Positions 57,260 through 64,000 of a stretch of DNA of 64,000 bases are shown here, one piece after another. The stretch's first letter is position 1. Each line of letters opens with the position of its first letter. The notes under the pieces are model-generated. The model was not told where the DNA came from. It searched no databases and saw only the letters and a list, made by a program, of their open reading frames with translations. The translations under genes were made by a program, and so were the position numbers. The stretch is from Chthonomonas sp. UBA2785. GTDB taxonomy: Bacteria; Armatimonadota; Fimbriimonadia; Fimbriimonadales; Fimbriimonadaceae. The stretch spans positions 1-64,000 of the forward strand of contig DEIB01000013.1 of assembly GCA_002352215.1 (NCBI GenBank), written 5' to 3'.

Positions 57260-58658
57260 GGCGGGGCGGAATCCGCCAGAGCGTAGAGGGCGAGAGGTCA
57301 CGGAAGTAGACCAAGATGTCATGGCTCGGGAAGGTCTGCATGGCATCCTGGTCCGGATTCATAAGCCACCGGTCAGGGAAAACCGCCCAACCCAAAGAGC
57401 CACGGTAGTACGGGAGCTGCCCCCAGGCCTTGGTGTCGGCGTTGGCCTTGCGTCCATCCACAAAGAAGCGTGGCGTCTCTAGGCGTGCCAGGTATTCACC
57501 CAGGTCGCCAGGGCGATCGCATGCGAGCGGAAACTCTTCAAAAGGCCGACGCTGGGCCGCGACGATGTCGTTCGCATCCTCTACCAGCTTGGCGTGAATG
57601 ACCCCTCGCGTCCAGGCAAATCCCACCGAAACGTAAGCTTCCTTCAGCGCATTGCGGACTTCAACCCCGACGGTGGTCGCCCCCATCTGAAGGTAGGTTT
57701 CCGGCAGCCAAGATTGCACGTGGCCGTCGTGAGCCCACAGCACGGCATTGTCATTGCCGAGTTGCGCGATGAGGTTGGCGCCCATGAATCGGTCGCGGCG
57801 CCCCCAGTACTCCATGGGAATCTTGGTGTAGTCCACGGGCTCGGTACCGAACTCAAACTGGTAACTCTGGAACGCTTGACGGGCGGTGCCGGCCGCATAT
57901 CGGGCTTCCGAATAGCCCGGGCGGGACTTCCATGCGGATTCTTGCCGCGCAAAGAGCTCTTCCAGACCCTTGGCCAGGCCATCGAAGTGGTCAAAGTCGG
58001 ACTTGGCCCGCGATTTGGTCCAGGCGATGAGAGATTCTCCTTTTTGGTCGGATTCCAGCAGGGAGGCAAAGTCAGATCGGGCTTTCGCGGCGGCGGCCGG
58101 GTCGGCAGCATCTAAGAAGTTGAAAACGACCCCCAGATCCTCGGCGGGATCCTGGCAGTCCACCCCGATCACGCGGAATTCCTTCCCCGACTGCTGGACA
58201 TAGGCGCGGAGCCAGGCGACCAAGTTTGCAAACTCATCGGTGCGCCAGTTCTGGAAGATGCCGCCCCGCAGGATGACCTCGGTCAGTTCGCCCTCTCCGT
58301 GCACGTACTTGTTCACGCGGTCTCCCGCCGCCCGGTTCATTTCGAGCACCAGCATGGACACCTTGCCTTGCCGGACCAATTCGCGAACGACCTGAGTCTT
58401 GAAGGAGTGGGATTGCTGATCACCGTGGGTGGGCTCGCCGAGGCCGATCACGCGCGCGTCGCCGACCATATCCACAAAGGCTTTGAGCTCCGGCCGCGAG
58501 AGCACGTCGGACTGGAAGGGAACCAGATTCTCCTTGAACCAGGCCTGAGCCAGGGGCTCCAAGCGCGCACGATCCGCCGCGGGGGAAGGTTCGGGCCGCG
58601 TTTGCCCCGCCGCCAGTCCGGCCCACAGAGAGAAGGCGACAAGGATCATCGTGCGCAT
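57243..58658 (-). CDS. Erythromycin-esterase-family protein (secreted)
   Basis: 471 residues from ATG 58658 with GGGAGG about 10 bases upstream. Signal peptide (MILVAFSLWAGLAAG), 'VIGLGEPTHGDQQSHSFKTQVVRELV' region with the GEPTHG metal/catalytic motif, 'IGVDCQDP', 'NDNAVLWAHDGHVQ' (conserved His) and 'TTVGVEVRNAL' in family position. EreA/EreB open macrolide rings; many environmental members, especially secreted ones, have other ester substrates, so resistance should not be assumed. Confidence 0.85.
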   Translation of the reverse strand: MRTMILVAFSLWAGLAAGQTRPEPSPAADRARLEPLAQAWFKENLVPFQSDVLSRPELKAFVDMVGDARVIGLGEPTHGDQQSHSFKTQVVRELVRQGKVSMLVLEMNRAAGDRVNKYVHGEGELTEVILRGGIFQNWRTDEFANLVAWLRAYVQQSGKEFRVIGVDCQDPAEDLGVVFNFLDAADPAAAAKARSDFASLLESDQKGESLIAWTKSRAKSDFDHFDGLAKGLEELFARQESAWKSRPGYSEARYAAGTARQAFQSYQFEFGTEPVDYTKIPMEYWGRRDRFMGANLIAQLGNDNAVLWAHDGHVQSWLPETYLQMGATTVGVEVRNALKEAYVSVGFAWTRGVIHAKLVEDANDIVAAQRRPFEEFPLACDRPGDLGEYLARLETPRFFVDGRKANADTKAWGQLPYYRGSLGWAVFPDRWLMNPDQDAMQTFPSHDILVYFRDLSPSTLWRIPPRPTAGS

Positions 58659-58725
58659 GGGCAAAAGTTACCTCCCGGGACTTTAAAGAGAGTCAGATGC
58701 TGCTGAAGACGAGACCAATCAGGGA

Positions 58726-59121
58726 TCAGTTGATGATGCGCTCTGCGAGGGCATCCTTGACCTCCTTGGAGGCTCGAAGGATCCCATAGACCCGAATGCT
58801 CTCCACTGCCTTGCGTGCCAGTTCCGGCGTCACGTCGGGCTGAAAATAGACCACCCCGATCATGCGGATGGAGAGTCGCTGGTTCGTGGCGATCAACTCC
58901 TCAAGGTCTGCCCGCGAGTATCCCACGACCCCCAACGCCATCATTCGGGCCGTCAAGTTGTGCTGGATAAAGCTCTCGTGAGTACGAAGCTGGTTGCGGA
59001 TGGCCGTGCGAAAGAAGTCCGACCGATTTGAGTACAGGCCCTGCTCCACCAGAAGGTCGATCTGCCCGAGGTCAACGGCCCCGCAATTGATCGAGACTTT
59101 CTCCGAATCTCCGACTGCCAT
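58726..59121 (-). CDS. Ribbon-helix-helix (CopG/NikR-like) regulator
   Basis: 131 residues from ATG 59121. N-terminal ribbon-helix-helix 'EKVSINCGAVDLGQIDLLVEQGLYSNRSDFFRTAIRNQL' region, then a C-terminal alpha/beta domain ('SIRMIGVVYFQPDVTPELARKAVES'), a plan like NikR but without its nickel histidines. The start is fixed by TATAAT-N6-ATG. It is divergent from a CPBP protease gene whose own promoter overlaps this one, so the RHH protein probably controls both. Confidence 0.78.
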   Translation of the reverse strand: MAVGDSEKVSINCGAVDLGQIDLLVEQGLYSNRSDFFRTAIRNQLRTHESFIQHNLTARMMALGVVGYSRADLEELIATNQRLSIRMIGVVYFQPDVTPELARKAVESIRVYGILRASKEVKDALAERIIN

Positions 59122-59127
59122 GATCTG

Positions 59128-59133
59128 ATTATA
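59128..59133 (-). promoter_or_regulatory. Leaderless promoter -10 (TATAAT) of the RHH gene
   Basis: TATAAT at 59133-59128, six bases (CAGATC), then ATG 59121. Consensus -10. Confidence 0.75.
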
Positions 59134-59145
59134 CTCTATGTGGAG

Positions 59146-59151
59146 CATAAT
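59146..59151 (+). promoter_or_regulatory. Leaderless promoter -10 (CATAAT) of the CPBP gene
   Basis: CATAAT, six bases (CGGATC), then ATG 59158. Only 12 bases separate it from the opposite -10. Confidence 0.7.
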
Positions 59152-59157
59152 CGGATC

Positions 59158-59859
59158 ATGAACTTTGAGCTGGCGGTACTGATTTGGATAGTAGGGTTAG
59201 GGCCATTGTTGGATATCCCTCTCACCCGCTGGCTCAAACGGAGCTCCCACCCCGGCCGCCGAATCTACGTGTACATCCTCACCATGGCGAGTCTCCTTTT
59301 GTGCACCGCTGCGCTGTGGCCGAGTCAGCAATGGCGTTTGCTTGAGAGCCCCTTTGGTTCAGCGCCCCGAGGCCTGCAATTTGTCGCTTGGGCGCTGGTC
59401 GCGGCGATGGTGATGAACACCGTGCAAGTGGCGCTGATGGTGCGCAGATCCCCGGAGCAGCGACTCGCGGTTCACCATGCTTATTCCGGCTTAGGCTTCT
59501 TTTTGCCAACCACGACGGCAGAGCGACGGTGGTTTGTGGGTGTTGCCTTGGCGGCGGGCATCTTTGAAGAGATTCTCTTCCGAAGCTTTGTGATCCGGTT
59601 CTTTGATGGCCTTCCTCTTTGGGGCAGCGCCCTGACCTCGTGCGCGCTGTTTGGCATTGCGCACTTGTATCAGGGCTGGAAACATGCTTTGGGCACACTC
59701 ATCATGGCGTTGCTTTTCACGGTGATCGTCGCCGGAACGCAAACGCTGGTGGTGGCCATGCTGGTTCACGCTCTTTGGGATTTTCGGGTCCTCATGTTCA
59801 TGCTCCCCGAAGGACATCCCTTGCTAGAGGCCCCACCGACGGCATCAGAATCCGCCTAA
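59158..59859 (+). CDS. CPBP-family intramembrane metalloprotease
   Basis: 233 residues with about seven membrane helices and the CPBP/Abi active-site motifs: E137-E138-x3-R142 (EEILFR), F-G-x-x-H169 (FGIAHL) and H204-x3-D208 (HALWD). Relatives include CAAX proteases (Rce1) and bacteriocin self-immunity proteins. It is divergent from an RHH regulator with overlapping promoters, a two-gene module of unknown purpose. The 3' end overlaps the convergent 59856-60218 gene by 4 bases. Confidence 0.9.
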   Translation: MNFELAVLIWIVGLGPLLDIPLTRWLKRSSHPGRRIYVYILTMASLLLCTAALWPSQQWRLLESPFGSAPRGLQFVAWALVAAMVMNTVQVALMVRRSPEQRLAVHHAYSGLGFFLPTTTAERRWFVGVALAAGIFEEILFRSFVIRFFDGLPLWGSALTSCALFGIAHLYQGWKHALGTLIMALLFTVIVAGTQTLVVAMLVHALWDFRVLMFMLPEGHPLLEAPPTASESA

Positions 59860-60218
59860 ACCCACTCGCCCAAGATTTCCGTCATAGGGGTACCGCGGAC
59901 GCTCACGATCTTGTCGTGAGTCAAGGCATCCTTGAGAATGGCAATCCGCTGGTCGGCGTCGACTTGACCGACGAACTCGCGCACCGGCGCGGTCCGGGCA
60001 AACTCCTTGAGTGCCGACCGGATGCGCATATTGACCATAGGGTTAAGAACGCCAAAGGTCAGCCCGATCTTGGTGTTGAGGTCGCCTTCCAGCAAGAGGT
60101 TCTGTAGCACCCCGCTGACCCGGTCGCGCACATCCGTATCCTCGCCACTCCCGGCCAGCGTTTCTTCAAGTTGCGAGCTAAGGCGGCAAAGCTCTTGCAC
60201 GATATCCGGCCGTTCCAT
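59856..60218 (-). CDS. Hypothetical helical protein, 120 aa
   Basis: From ATG 60218 (MERPDIVQELCRLSSQLEET): all-helical, soluble, ending 'IVSVRGTPMTEILGEWV'. No family recognised. TACAAT lies seven bases before this ATG (60231-60226), near the leaderless spacing, which favours it over the longer TTG or ATG starts at 60236 and 60227 that overlap the -10. It is divergent from arsR, with the arsR operator between them. Confidence 0.6.
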   Translation of the reverse strand: MERPDIVQELCRLSSQLEETLAGSGEDTDVRDRVSGVLQNLLLEGDLNTKIGLTFGVLNPMVNMRIRSALKEFARTAPVREFVGQVDADQRIAILKDALTHDKIVSVRGTPMTEILGEWV

Positions 60219-60292
60219 TTCGCTCATTGTAGTCAAAGGCCATGGGGAAATTGGGGTTTCGTGAAGCCTATCTCGAGGAGCGCATAGGCAAT

Positions 60293-60312
60293 ATATCGAA
60301 ATATCTCGATAT
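60293..60312. promoter_or_regulatory. ArsR operator candidate
   Basis: ATATCGA (60293-60299), six bases, TCGATAT (60306-60312): perfect inverted repeat of the ArsR/SmtB type. It lies just upstream of TATAAC (60320-60325), which precedes the arsR ATG by seven bases. Confidence 0.7.
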
Positions 60313-60332
60313 GTGGTGGTATAACTGAAGGC

Positions 60333-60689
60333 ATGGTAAGGGAAGATGTGACCGCGATGTTCCGCGCCCTGGGTGACCCGACGCGCCGCGCCATCTTCGA
60401 GTTCCTATGCGAGAAGTGCTGCCCCGTGGCCGTCGAAGACTCGGGGGCCGTGCACCCGATCCAGGGCGCCACCGTTGGCGAAGTGTGTTGCCACGTGACG
60501 GGTTCAGATAAGTTCAGTTCCACGGTCTCGTTCCACCTTAAAGAGCTTCGTCTCGCCGGTCTCATCTCGGCGGAAAAGGACGGCAAGTTCATGATTTGCA
60601 GCGTTCGGCGGGCCGCGATTGATGCCCTCCGAACGTATCTCGACGCTTTGCCACAGCCCCAAGCCGTGGCCTGCCACTCCCAAATCTGA
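60333..60689 (+). CDS. arsR: Arsenic-responsive repressor ArsR
   Basis: 118 residues, ArsR winged helix ('FRALGDPTRRAIFEFLCEKCC', 'STVSFHLKELRLAGLISAEKDGKFMI' region). Cysteines C26, C29, C30 and C52, C53 are available for As(III); the C52-C53 pair lies where the E. coli ELCVCD motif is. A longer loop (about 32-48) separates them. First gene of arsR-arsD-arsA; the operator lies about 20 bases upstream. Near-leaderless start. Confidence 0.9.
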   Translation: MVREDVTAMFRALGDPTRRAIFEFLCEKCCPVAVEDSGAVHPIQGATVGEVCCHVTGSDKFSSTVSFHLKELRLAGLISAEKDGKFMICSVRRAAIDALRTYLDALPQPQAVACHSQI

Positions 60690-60703
60690 ATCGGAAACCC
60701 TTC

Positions 60704-61069
60704 ATGAAAACTCTCCAAATTTTCGACCCTGCTATGTGCTGCTCGACAGGCGTTTGTGGCCCGAGTGTGGACCAAACCCTGGTGAAACTCGCCGCCGACG
60801 TTGCGTTCTTGAAGAGTAAGGGCGTGACGGTCGAGCGGTTCAACTTGGCCCACCAACCCGAAGCCTTTACCGCCAATCCCCTGGTGATTGCCGAGATGGG
60901 AGCCGCCGCCGAGCATCTCCCGATCTTTATGGTGGACGGAGAAATCCGGGCGAAGGGCACCTATCCTCACCGAAACGAAATGGCAGCCTGGTTTGGGCTC
61001 ACGGCTGGAGTTTCTGAACTCAAAATGGCCGCCCAGCCGTGCTGCTCCGGCGAGGAAGGCTGCTGCTAA
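60704..61069 (+). CDS. arsD: Arsenic metallochaperone ArsD
   Basis: 121 residues: 'LQIFDPAMCCSTGVCGPSVD' with C12, C13 and C18, the As(III) site that hands arsenite to ArsA, and 'LPIFMVDGEI'; the C-terminus has two further vicinal pairs (C113-C114, C120-C121), as in ArsD of R773. It follows arsR by 14 bases, and its stop overlaps the arsA ATG by one base (TAATG). Confidence 0.93.
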   Translation: MKTLQIFDPAMCCSTGVCGPSVDQTLVKLAADVAFLKSKGVTVERFNLAHQPEAFTANPLVIAEMGAAAEHLPIFMVDGEIRAKGTYPHRNEMAAWFGLTAGVSELKMAAQPCCSGEEGCC

Positions 61070-62805
61070 TGTGGGCGGATGGCCTGACCACGCGGCACCT
61101 CTTCTTCACCGGAAAAGGGGGTGTCGGCAAGACCTCGCTGGCCTGCGCCACCGCCATGCACCTGGCCGAACAAGGGCAACGAACCCTCATCGTCAGTACG
61201 GACCCCGCCAGCAATCTCGATGAAGTCTTTGGCGTGACATTGGGTACGGAGCCCACTGCCATTGCCTCGGTCCCCAACCTTTTTGGCGCAAATCTCGACC
61301 CCGAAGCGGCGGCCGCGGCCTATCGAGAAACCATGGTCGGACCCTATCGGGGCAAGTTGCCGGAAGCTGTGATCCGAAACATGGAAGAGCAGTTTTCGGG
61401 GGCATGCACCACCGAAATTGCGGCTTTCGACGAGTTTGTGCGGCTCATGGCGGATCCGGACGCCACCGCCAATTTCGATCACATCGTTTTTGATACGGCC
61501 CCCACGGGGCATACCCTCCGGCTGCTGAGCTTGCCCAGCGCGTGGAGTGGCTATCTCAACACGACGACTGCCGAATCGAGTTGCCTTGGTCCCCTCGCCG
61601 GGCTGAAGGGCCAGCGCGAACTCTACGAGTCGGCGTTTCGACACCTCTCCGACCCGGCCAGTACGACGGTGGTGCTGGTGGCACGGGCCGATCGAGCGAG
61701 CCTGAAAGAAGCCGCGCGCACTCAAGACGAACTCGCCGAGCTGGATATCCGCAACCTACGGCTGGTCATCAATGCCGTGTATGAATCGGGCGGCTCTTCG
61801 GACCCCGTGGCGCAGGCCTTTGCCGAAGTGGTGGCCACGGGCCTCAGCACCATGCCGGCGGGGCTCAGCCAGCTTTCGCGGCACCTGGTGCCCATGTTGC
61901 CTGGCAACGTGGTGGGGCTCGACGCCCTGCGTGGGCTATTGCATCCTGAGATTGTGCCAGCAGGCGGGCCAAACACGGAGACTCCACCAGATGGTCAAGA
62001 ATTCTGCGCCTTTGTGGATGCAATGGCCCAAGATGGCCACGGCGTCATCATGACCATGGGCAAAGGGGGCGTGGGCAAGACCTCGGTTGCGGTCCGGATC
62101 GCGACCGCTTTGGCCGCGCGGGGCCACCAGGTGCTGCTCACCACTACGGATCCCGCCGGCAACGTGCTCGACCTGGTGGGCGACCCAACGGCCCGCTTAG
62201 AAGTCTCCCGAATCAGCCCGGAAGATGAGGTCAAGAAATACACTGCCGCCGCGCTGGCGAAGGCCGCCGAGTCCATGGATGCCGACGGCTTGGCGCTCTT
62301 GGCCGAAGACCTGCGCTCCCCATGCACCGAGGAGATCGCCGTGTTCCGCGCCTTTGCCGATACGGTGGCGCAGGGTGAGGACAGGTTTGTCGTCATTGAC
62401 ACAGCTCCAACGGGGCACACCATCTTGCTGATGGATGCCACCGAGGCTTACCACCGCGAAGTGGCCCGCACCCAGAGCGACGCACCGGAATCCGTGCGCC
62501 AGCTCTTGCCCCGGCTGCGAGAACCGCACTTTACCAAGGTGGTCTTGGTCACTCTGCCCGAGCCTACGCCGGTGCACGAAGCGATGCGGCTACGAGATGA
62601 CCTGAAACGGGCCGGAATTGTGCCTTTTGGTTGGGTGGTCAATCGTTCGCTGGCACTCACCGGGGTCACCGAGCCGATCTTGGCCGGGAAAGCAGCCAAG
62701 GAGATCGAGCCCCTGCGCGAGATCATGGCCTTGGGCGAACCCTTCACCATCCTGCCCTGGGTGGCCCAGCCCGTGGGGGCGCTCCAGTCAGCCGGGCGCG
62801 AGTGA
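61069..62805 (+). CDS. arsA: Arsenite-transporting ATPase ArsA
   Basis: 578 residues made of two homologous ATPase halves: P-loops GKGGVGKT at about 15-22 and 331-338, and DTAPTGHT in both halves. Arsenite ligands fit Cys113 (GACTTE), Cys172 (SSCLGP) and Cys419 (SPCTEE), matching C113, C172 and C422 of E. coli. It energises efflux through ArsB, but no arsB or acr3 follows in the window. Start ATG 61069 is coupled to arsD. Confidence 0.95.
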   Translation: MWADGLTTRHLFFTGKGGVGKTSLACATAMHLAEQGQRTLIVSTDPASNLDEVFGVTLGTEPTAIASVPNLFGANLDPEAAAAAYRETMVGPYRGKLPEAVIRNMEEQFSGACTTEIAAFDEFVRLMADPDATANFDHIVFDTAPTGHTLRLLSLPSAWSGYLNTTTAESSCLGPLAGLKGQRELYESAFRHLSDPASTTVVLVARADRASLKEAARTQDELAELDIRNLRLVINAVYESGGSSDPVAQAFAEVVATGLSTMPAGLSQLSRHLVPMLPGNVVGLDALRGLLHPEIVPAGGPNTETPPDGQEFCAFVDAMAQDGHGVIMTMGKGGVGKTSVAVRIATALAARGHQVLLTTTDPAGNVLDLVGDPTARLEVSRISPEDEVKKYTAAALAKAAESMDADGLALLAEDLRSPCTEEIAVFRAFADTVAQGEDRFVVIDTAPTGHTILLMDATEAYHREVARTQSDAPESVRQLLPRLREPHFTKVVLVTLPEPTPVHEAMRLRDDLKRAGIVPFGWVVNRSLALTGVTEPILAGKAAKEIEPLREIMALGEPFTILPWVAQPVGALQSAGRE

Positions 62806-62851
62806 ACTCTTAACCCGGTGCTCACCCGAGTTTGGTAGCCTCGGGGGCAAG

Positions 62852-64000
62852 ATGGATTCGCTCCGCTTCGGTCTTGCGTTGCTCGGGTTGTTGATGGCCA
62901 CTCTCGCCACCAGTGCCCCCACCCCCGAAAACCTGCGCCTGATGACCTGGAACATCTGGCACGGCGGGCGGGAGAACGACCGCTTCCGGGGGCCGCGCCA
63001 GGTGATGGACGTCATCCGGCAGAGCCAGGCCGACGTGGTGATGATGCAGGAAACTTACGGGTCCGGCGAGCTCATCGCGCGGGGGCTGGACTTCCACTTT
63101 CAGCCCCGGGGCACCAACGTCTCACTGCACAGCCGCTACCCGATTGAGGAAGACCTCTCGGTGGGTGAGCCGTTCAATTGCGTGGGAGCGCTGGTGCGCC
63201 TGCCCAGCGGGCGGCGGGTGGCGGTCTATTCTCTGTGGCTGCCCTACGGCGAAGACATCTGGATTCCGGCCACGCGGAGCGCCTCCAGCCTAGAAGCCAT
63301 GCTCGCGGCTTGTCAGCCCTCGGCGGAGGTGCTGGAGCGGCTGCTGGACCAGATCCACCAGCGCCTGGCGGGGCCGCAATACACGGACGTGCCGGTGGTG
63401 ATCGGCGGGGATTTCAACTCGATGTCGCACCTGGATTACACCGAGGTGGCGCGGGAACACTACGGCCGCCCCGTGCGCTGGGCCACCAGCCGGCTGATGA
63501 CCGGGCAGGGCTACCGGGACGCCTTCCGCGAAATGCACCCGCAGGTCAACCGGGCGCAAGACCGAACCTGGTCGCCACGATTCCCGGAACAAGAGCAAGA
63601 TCGGATCGACTTTATCTACTTCCGGGGGGCGGGGGTGGAGCCCGTGCGCGCGGGGGGGGTCGACACCAGCGCGGGGCTCTTCCCGTCGGACCACGCGGCG
63701 GTGCTGGCCGAACTCCGCCTCGGCGCTCCCGCGCCGCCCCGGGATGTGAGCCTGCGGGCCGTAACTTACAACATCCGGCACGGTGCAGGCATGGATGATC
63801 AGCTCGACTTGGACCGCACCGTGCGGGCCTTGCGCGCGCTAAGGGCCGACATCATTGGCCTGCAGGAGATTGACGACCGGGTGGGGAGATCGGGGCGAGT
63901 CAACCAAATGGCGGAATTGGGCCGTCAACTGGGCATGCACCCCGCTTTCGGTTCGTTTATGGAGTACGACGGTGGCCATTACGGCATGGGCATCCTCTCC
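62852..64000 (+). CDS. Secreted protein with two endonuclease/exonuclease/phosphatase (EEP) domains, partial
   Basis: 383 residues visible, open at the right edge. Signal peptide (FGLALLGLLMATLATSA), then EEP domain 1 (about 25-290): 'RLMTWNIWHGG', 'ADVVMMQET', 'VVIGGDFNSMSHLDYT', 'DRIDFIYFRG', 'PSDHAAVLAEL', a complete metal-dependent set. EEP domain 2 begins at about 300: 'RAVTYNIRHGAG', 'ADIIGLQEIDDRVGRSGRVNQMAELG' region, cut at 64000. Such enzymes cleave phosphodiesters in nucleic acids, lipids or inositol phosphates; secretion suggests extracellular phosphate or nuclease use. ATG 62852 follows GGGGG. Confidence 0.85.
   Translation, partial: MDSLRFGLALLGLLMATLATSAPTPENLRLMTWNIWHGGRENDRFRGPRQVMDVIRQSQADVVMMQETYGSGELIARGLDFHFQPRGTNVSLHSRYPIEEDLSVGEPFNCVGALVRLPSGRRVAVYSLWLPYGEDIWIPATRSASSLEAMLAACQPSAEVLERLLDQIHQRLAGPQYTDVPVVIGGDFNSMSHLDYTEVAREHYGRPVRWATSRLMTGQGYRDAFREMHPQVNRAQDRTWSPRFPEQEQDRIDFIYFRGAGVEPVRAGGVDTSAGLFPSDHAAVLAELRLGAPAPPRDVSLRAVTYNIRHGAGMDDQLDLDRTVRALRALRADIIGLQEIDDRVGRSGRVNQMAELGRQLGMHPAFGSFMEYDGGHYGMGILS

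Noticed and set aside
57243..58658. Macrolide-resistance gene
   Set aside because: Only family membership is visible; the protein is secreted and diverged, so a resistance call would go beyond the sequence.

Overview
The window looks like a chromosomal segment of an Armatimonadota bacterium, most likely of the Fimbriimonadales type. The inference rests on prepilin-like proteins with the stretch AFTLIELLVVIAIIAIL...PVFAQAK, two PEP-CTERM surface proteins, many small lipoproteins, high G+C, and a double-membrane style sigma-E stress operon combined with Firmicutes-like gene neighbourhoods (darA-holB, pgpH-ybeY-dgkA). The species cannot be fixed from sequence reading alone. I see no rRNA, CRISPR array, insertion sequence or prophage.

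Layout. 1-6.8 kb: end of a DUF1800 gene, a Fur-family regulator, an ECF sigma / anti-sigma / RseB-like / HtrA operon resembling algU-mucABD, then holB and the c-di-AMP receptor gene darA. 6.8-15.2 kb: a prepilin-like protein with a small lipoprotein, a NamZ-type muramidase, a HIT hydrolase, a large secreted protein, a methyltransferase and pstSCA without pstB. 15.2-20.3 kb: acpS, an EtfD-type Fe-S oxidoreductase, a degenerate NodB-fold protein, two envelope proteins and a ChaN gene broken by one amber codon. 20.3-25.4 kb: rpsU, a short PgpH c-di-AMP phosphodiesterase, ybeY, a DgkA-PAP2 fusion, a CorC-type protein and tRNA-Arg(CCT). 25.4-34 kb: accessory genes, including an ArsR-like/SRPBCC divergent pair, a PEP-CTERM repeat protein, a lower-G+C serine hydrolase and an HExxH protein. 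34-41 kb: a yqiJ-yqiK (flotillin) pair, an XRE-cupin regulator, acetyltransferases and an epimerase. 41-51 kb: a prepilin-like tandem pair, GH29 and GH99-like glycosidases, an acetyl-xylan-esterase-like hydrolase and a C25-like peptidase. 51-60 kb: two paralogous SARP-type regulators around a PEP-CTERM gene, an erythromycin-esterase-family protein and an RHH/CPBP divergent pair. 60-64 kb: arsR-arsD-arsA without a pump, and a double-EEP phosphohydrolase cut by the window edge.

How it works together. The strongest system-level signals are a complete regulated-proteolysis envelope-stress operon; both a receptor and a hydrolase for c-di-AMP in one window; and a recurring promoter geometry, [T/C]ANNNT followed by exactly six bases and ATG, in front of at least thirteen genes. 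The last indicates that leaderless mRNAs are common in this organism. Two sets of 11-bp-spaced direct repeats (upstream of pstS and of one SARP gene) fit OmpR/PhoB/SARP-type activator sites. All functional calls are from reading the sequence; none was checked by database search.
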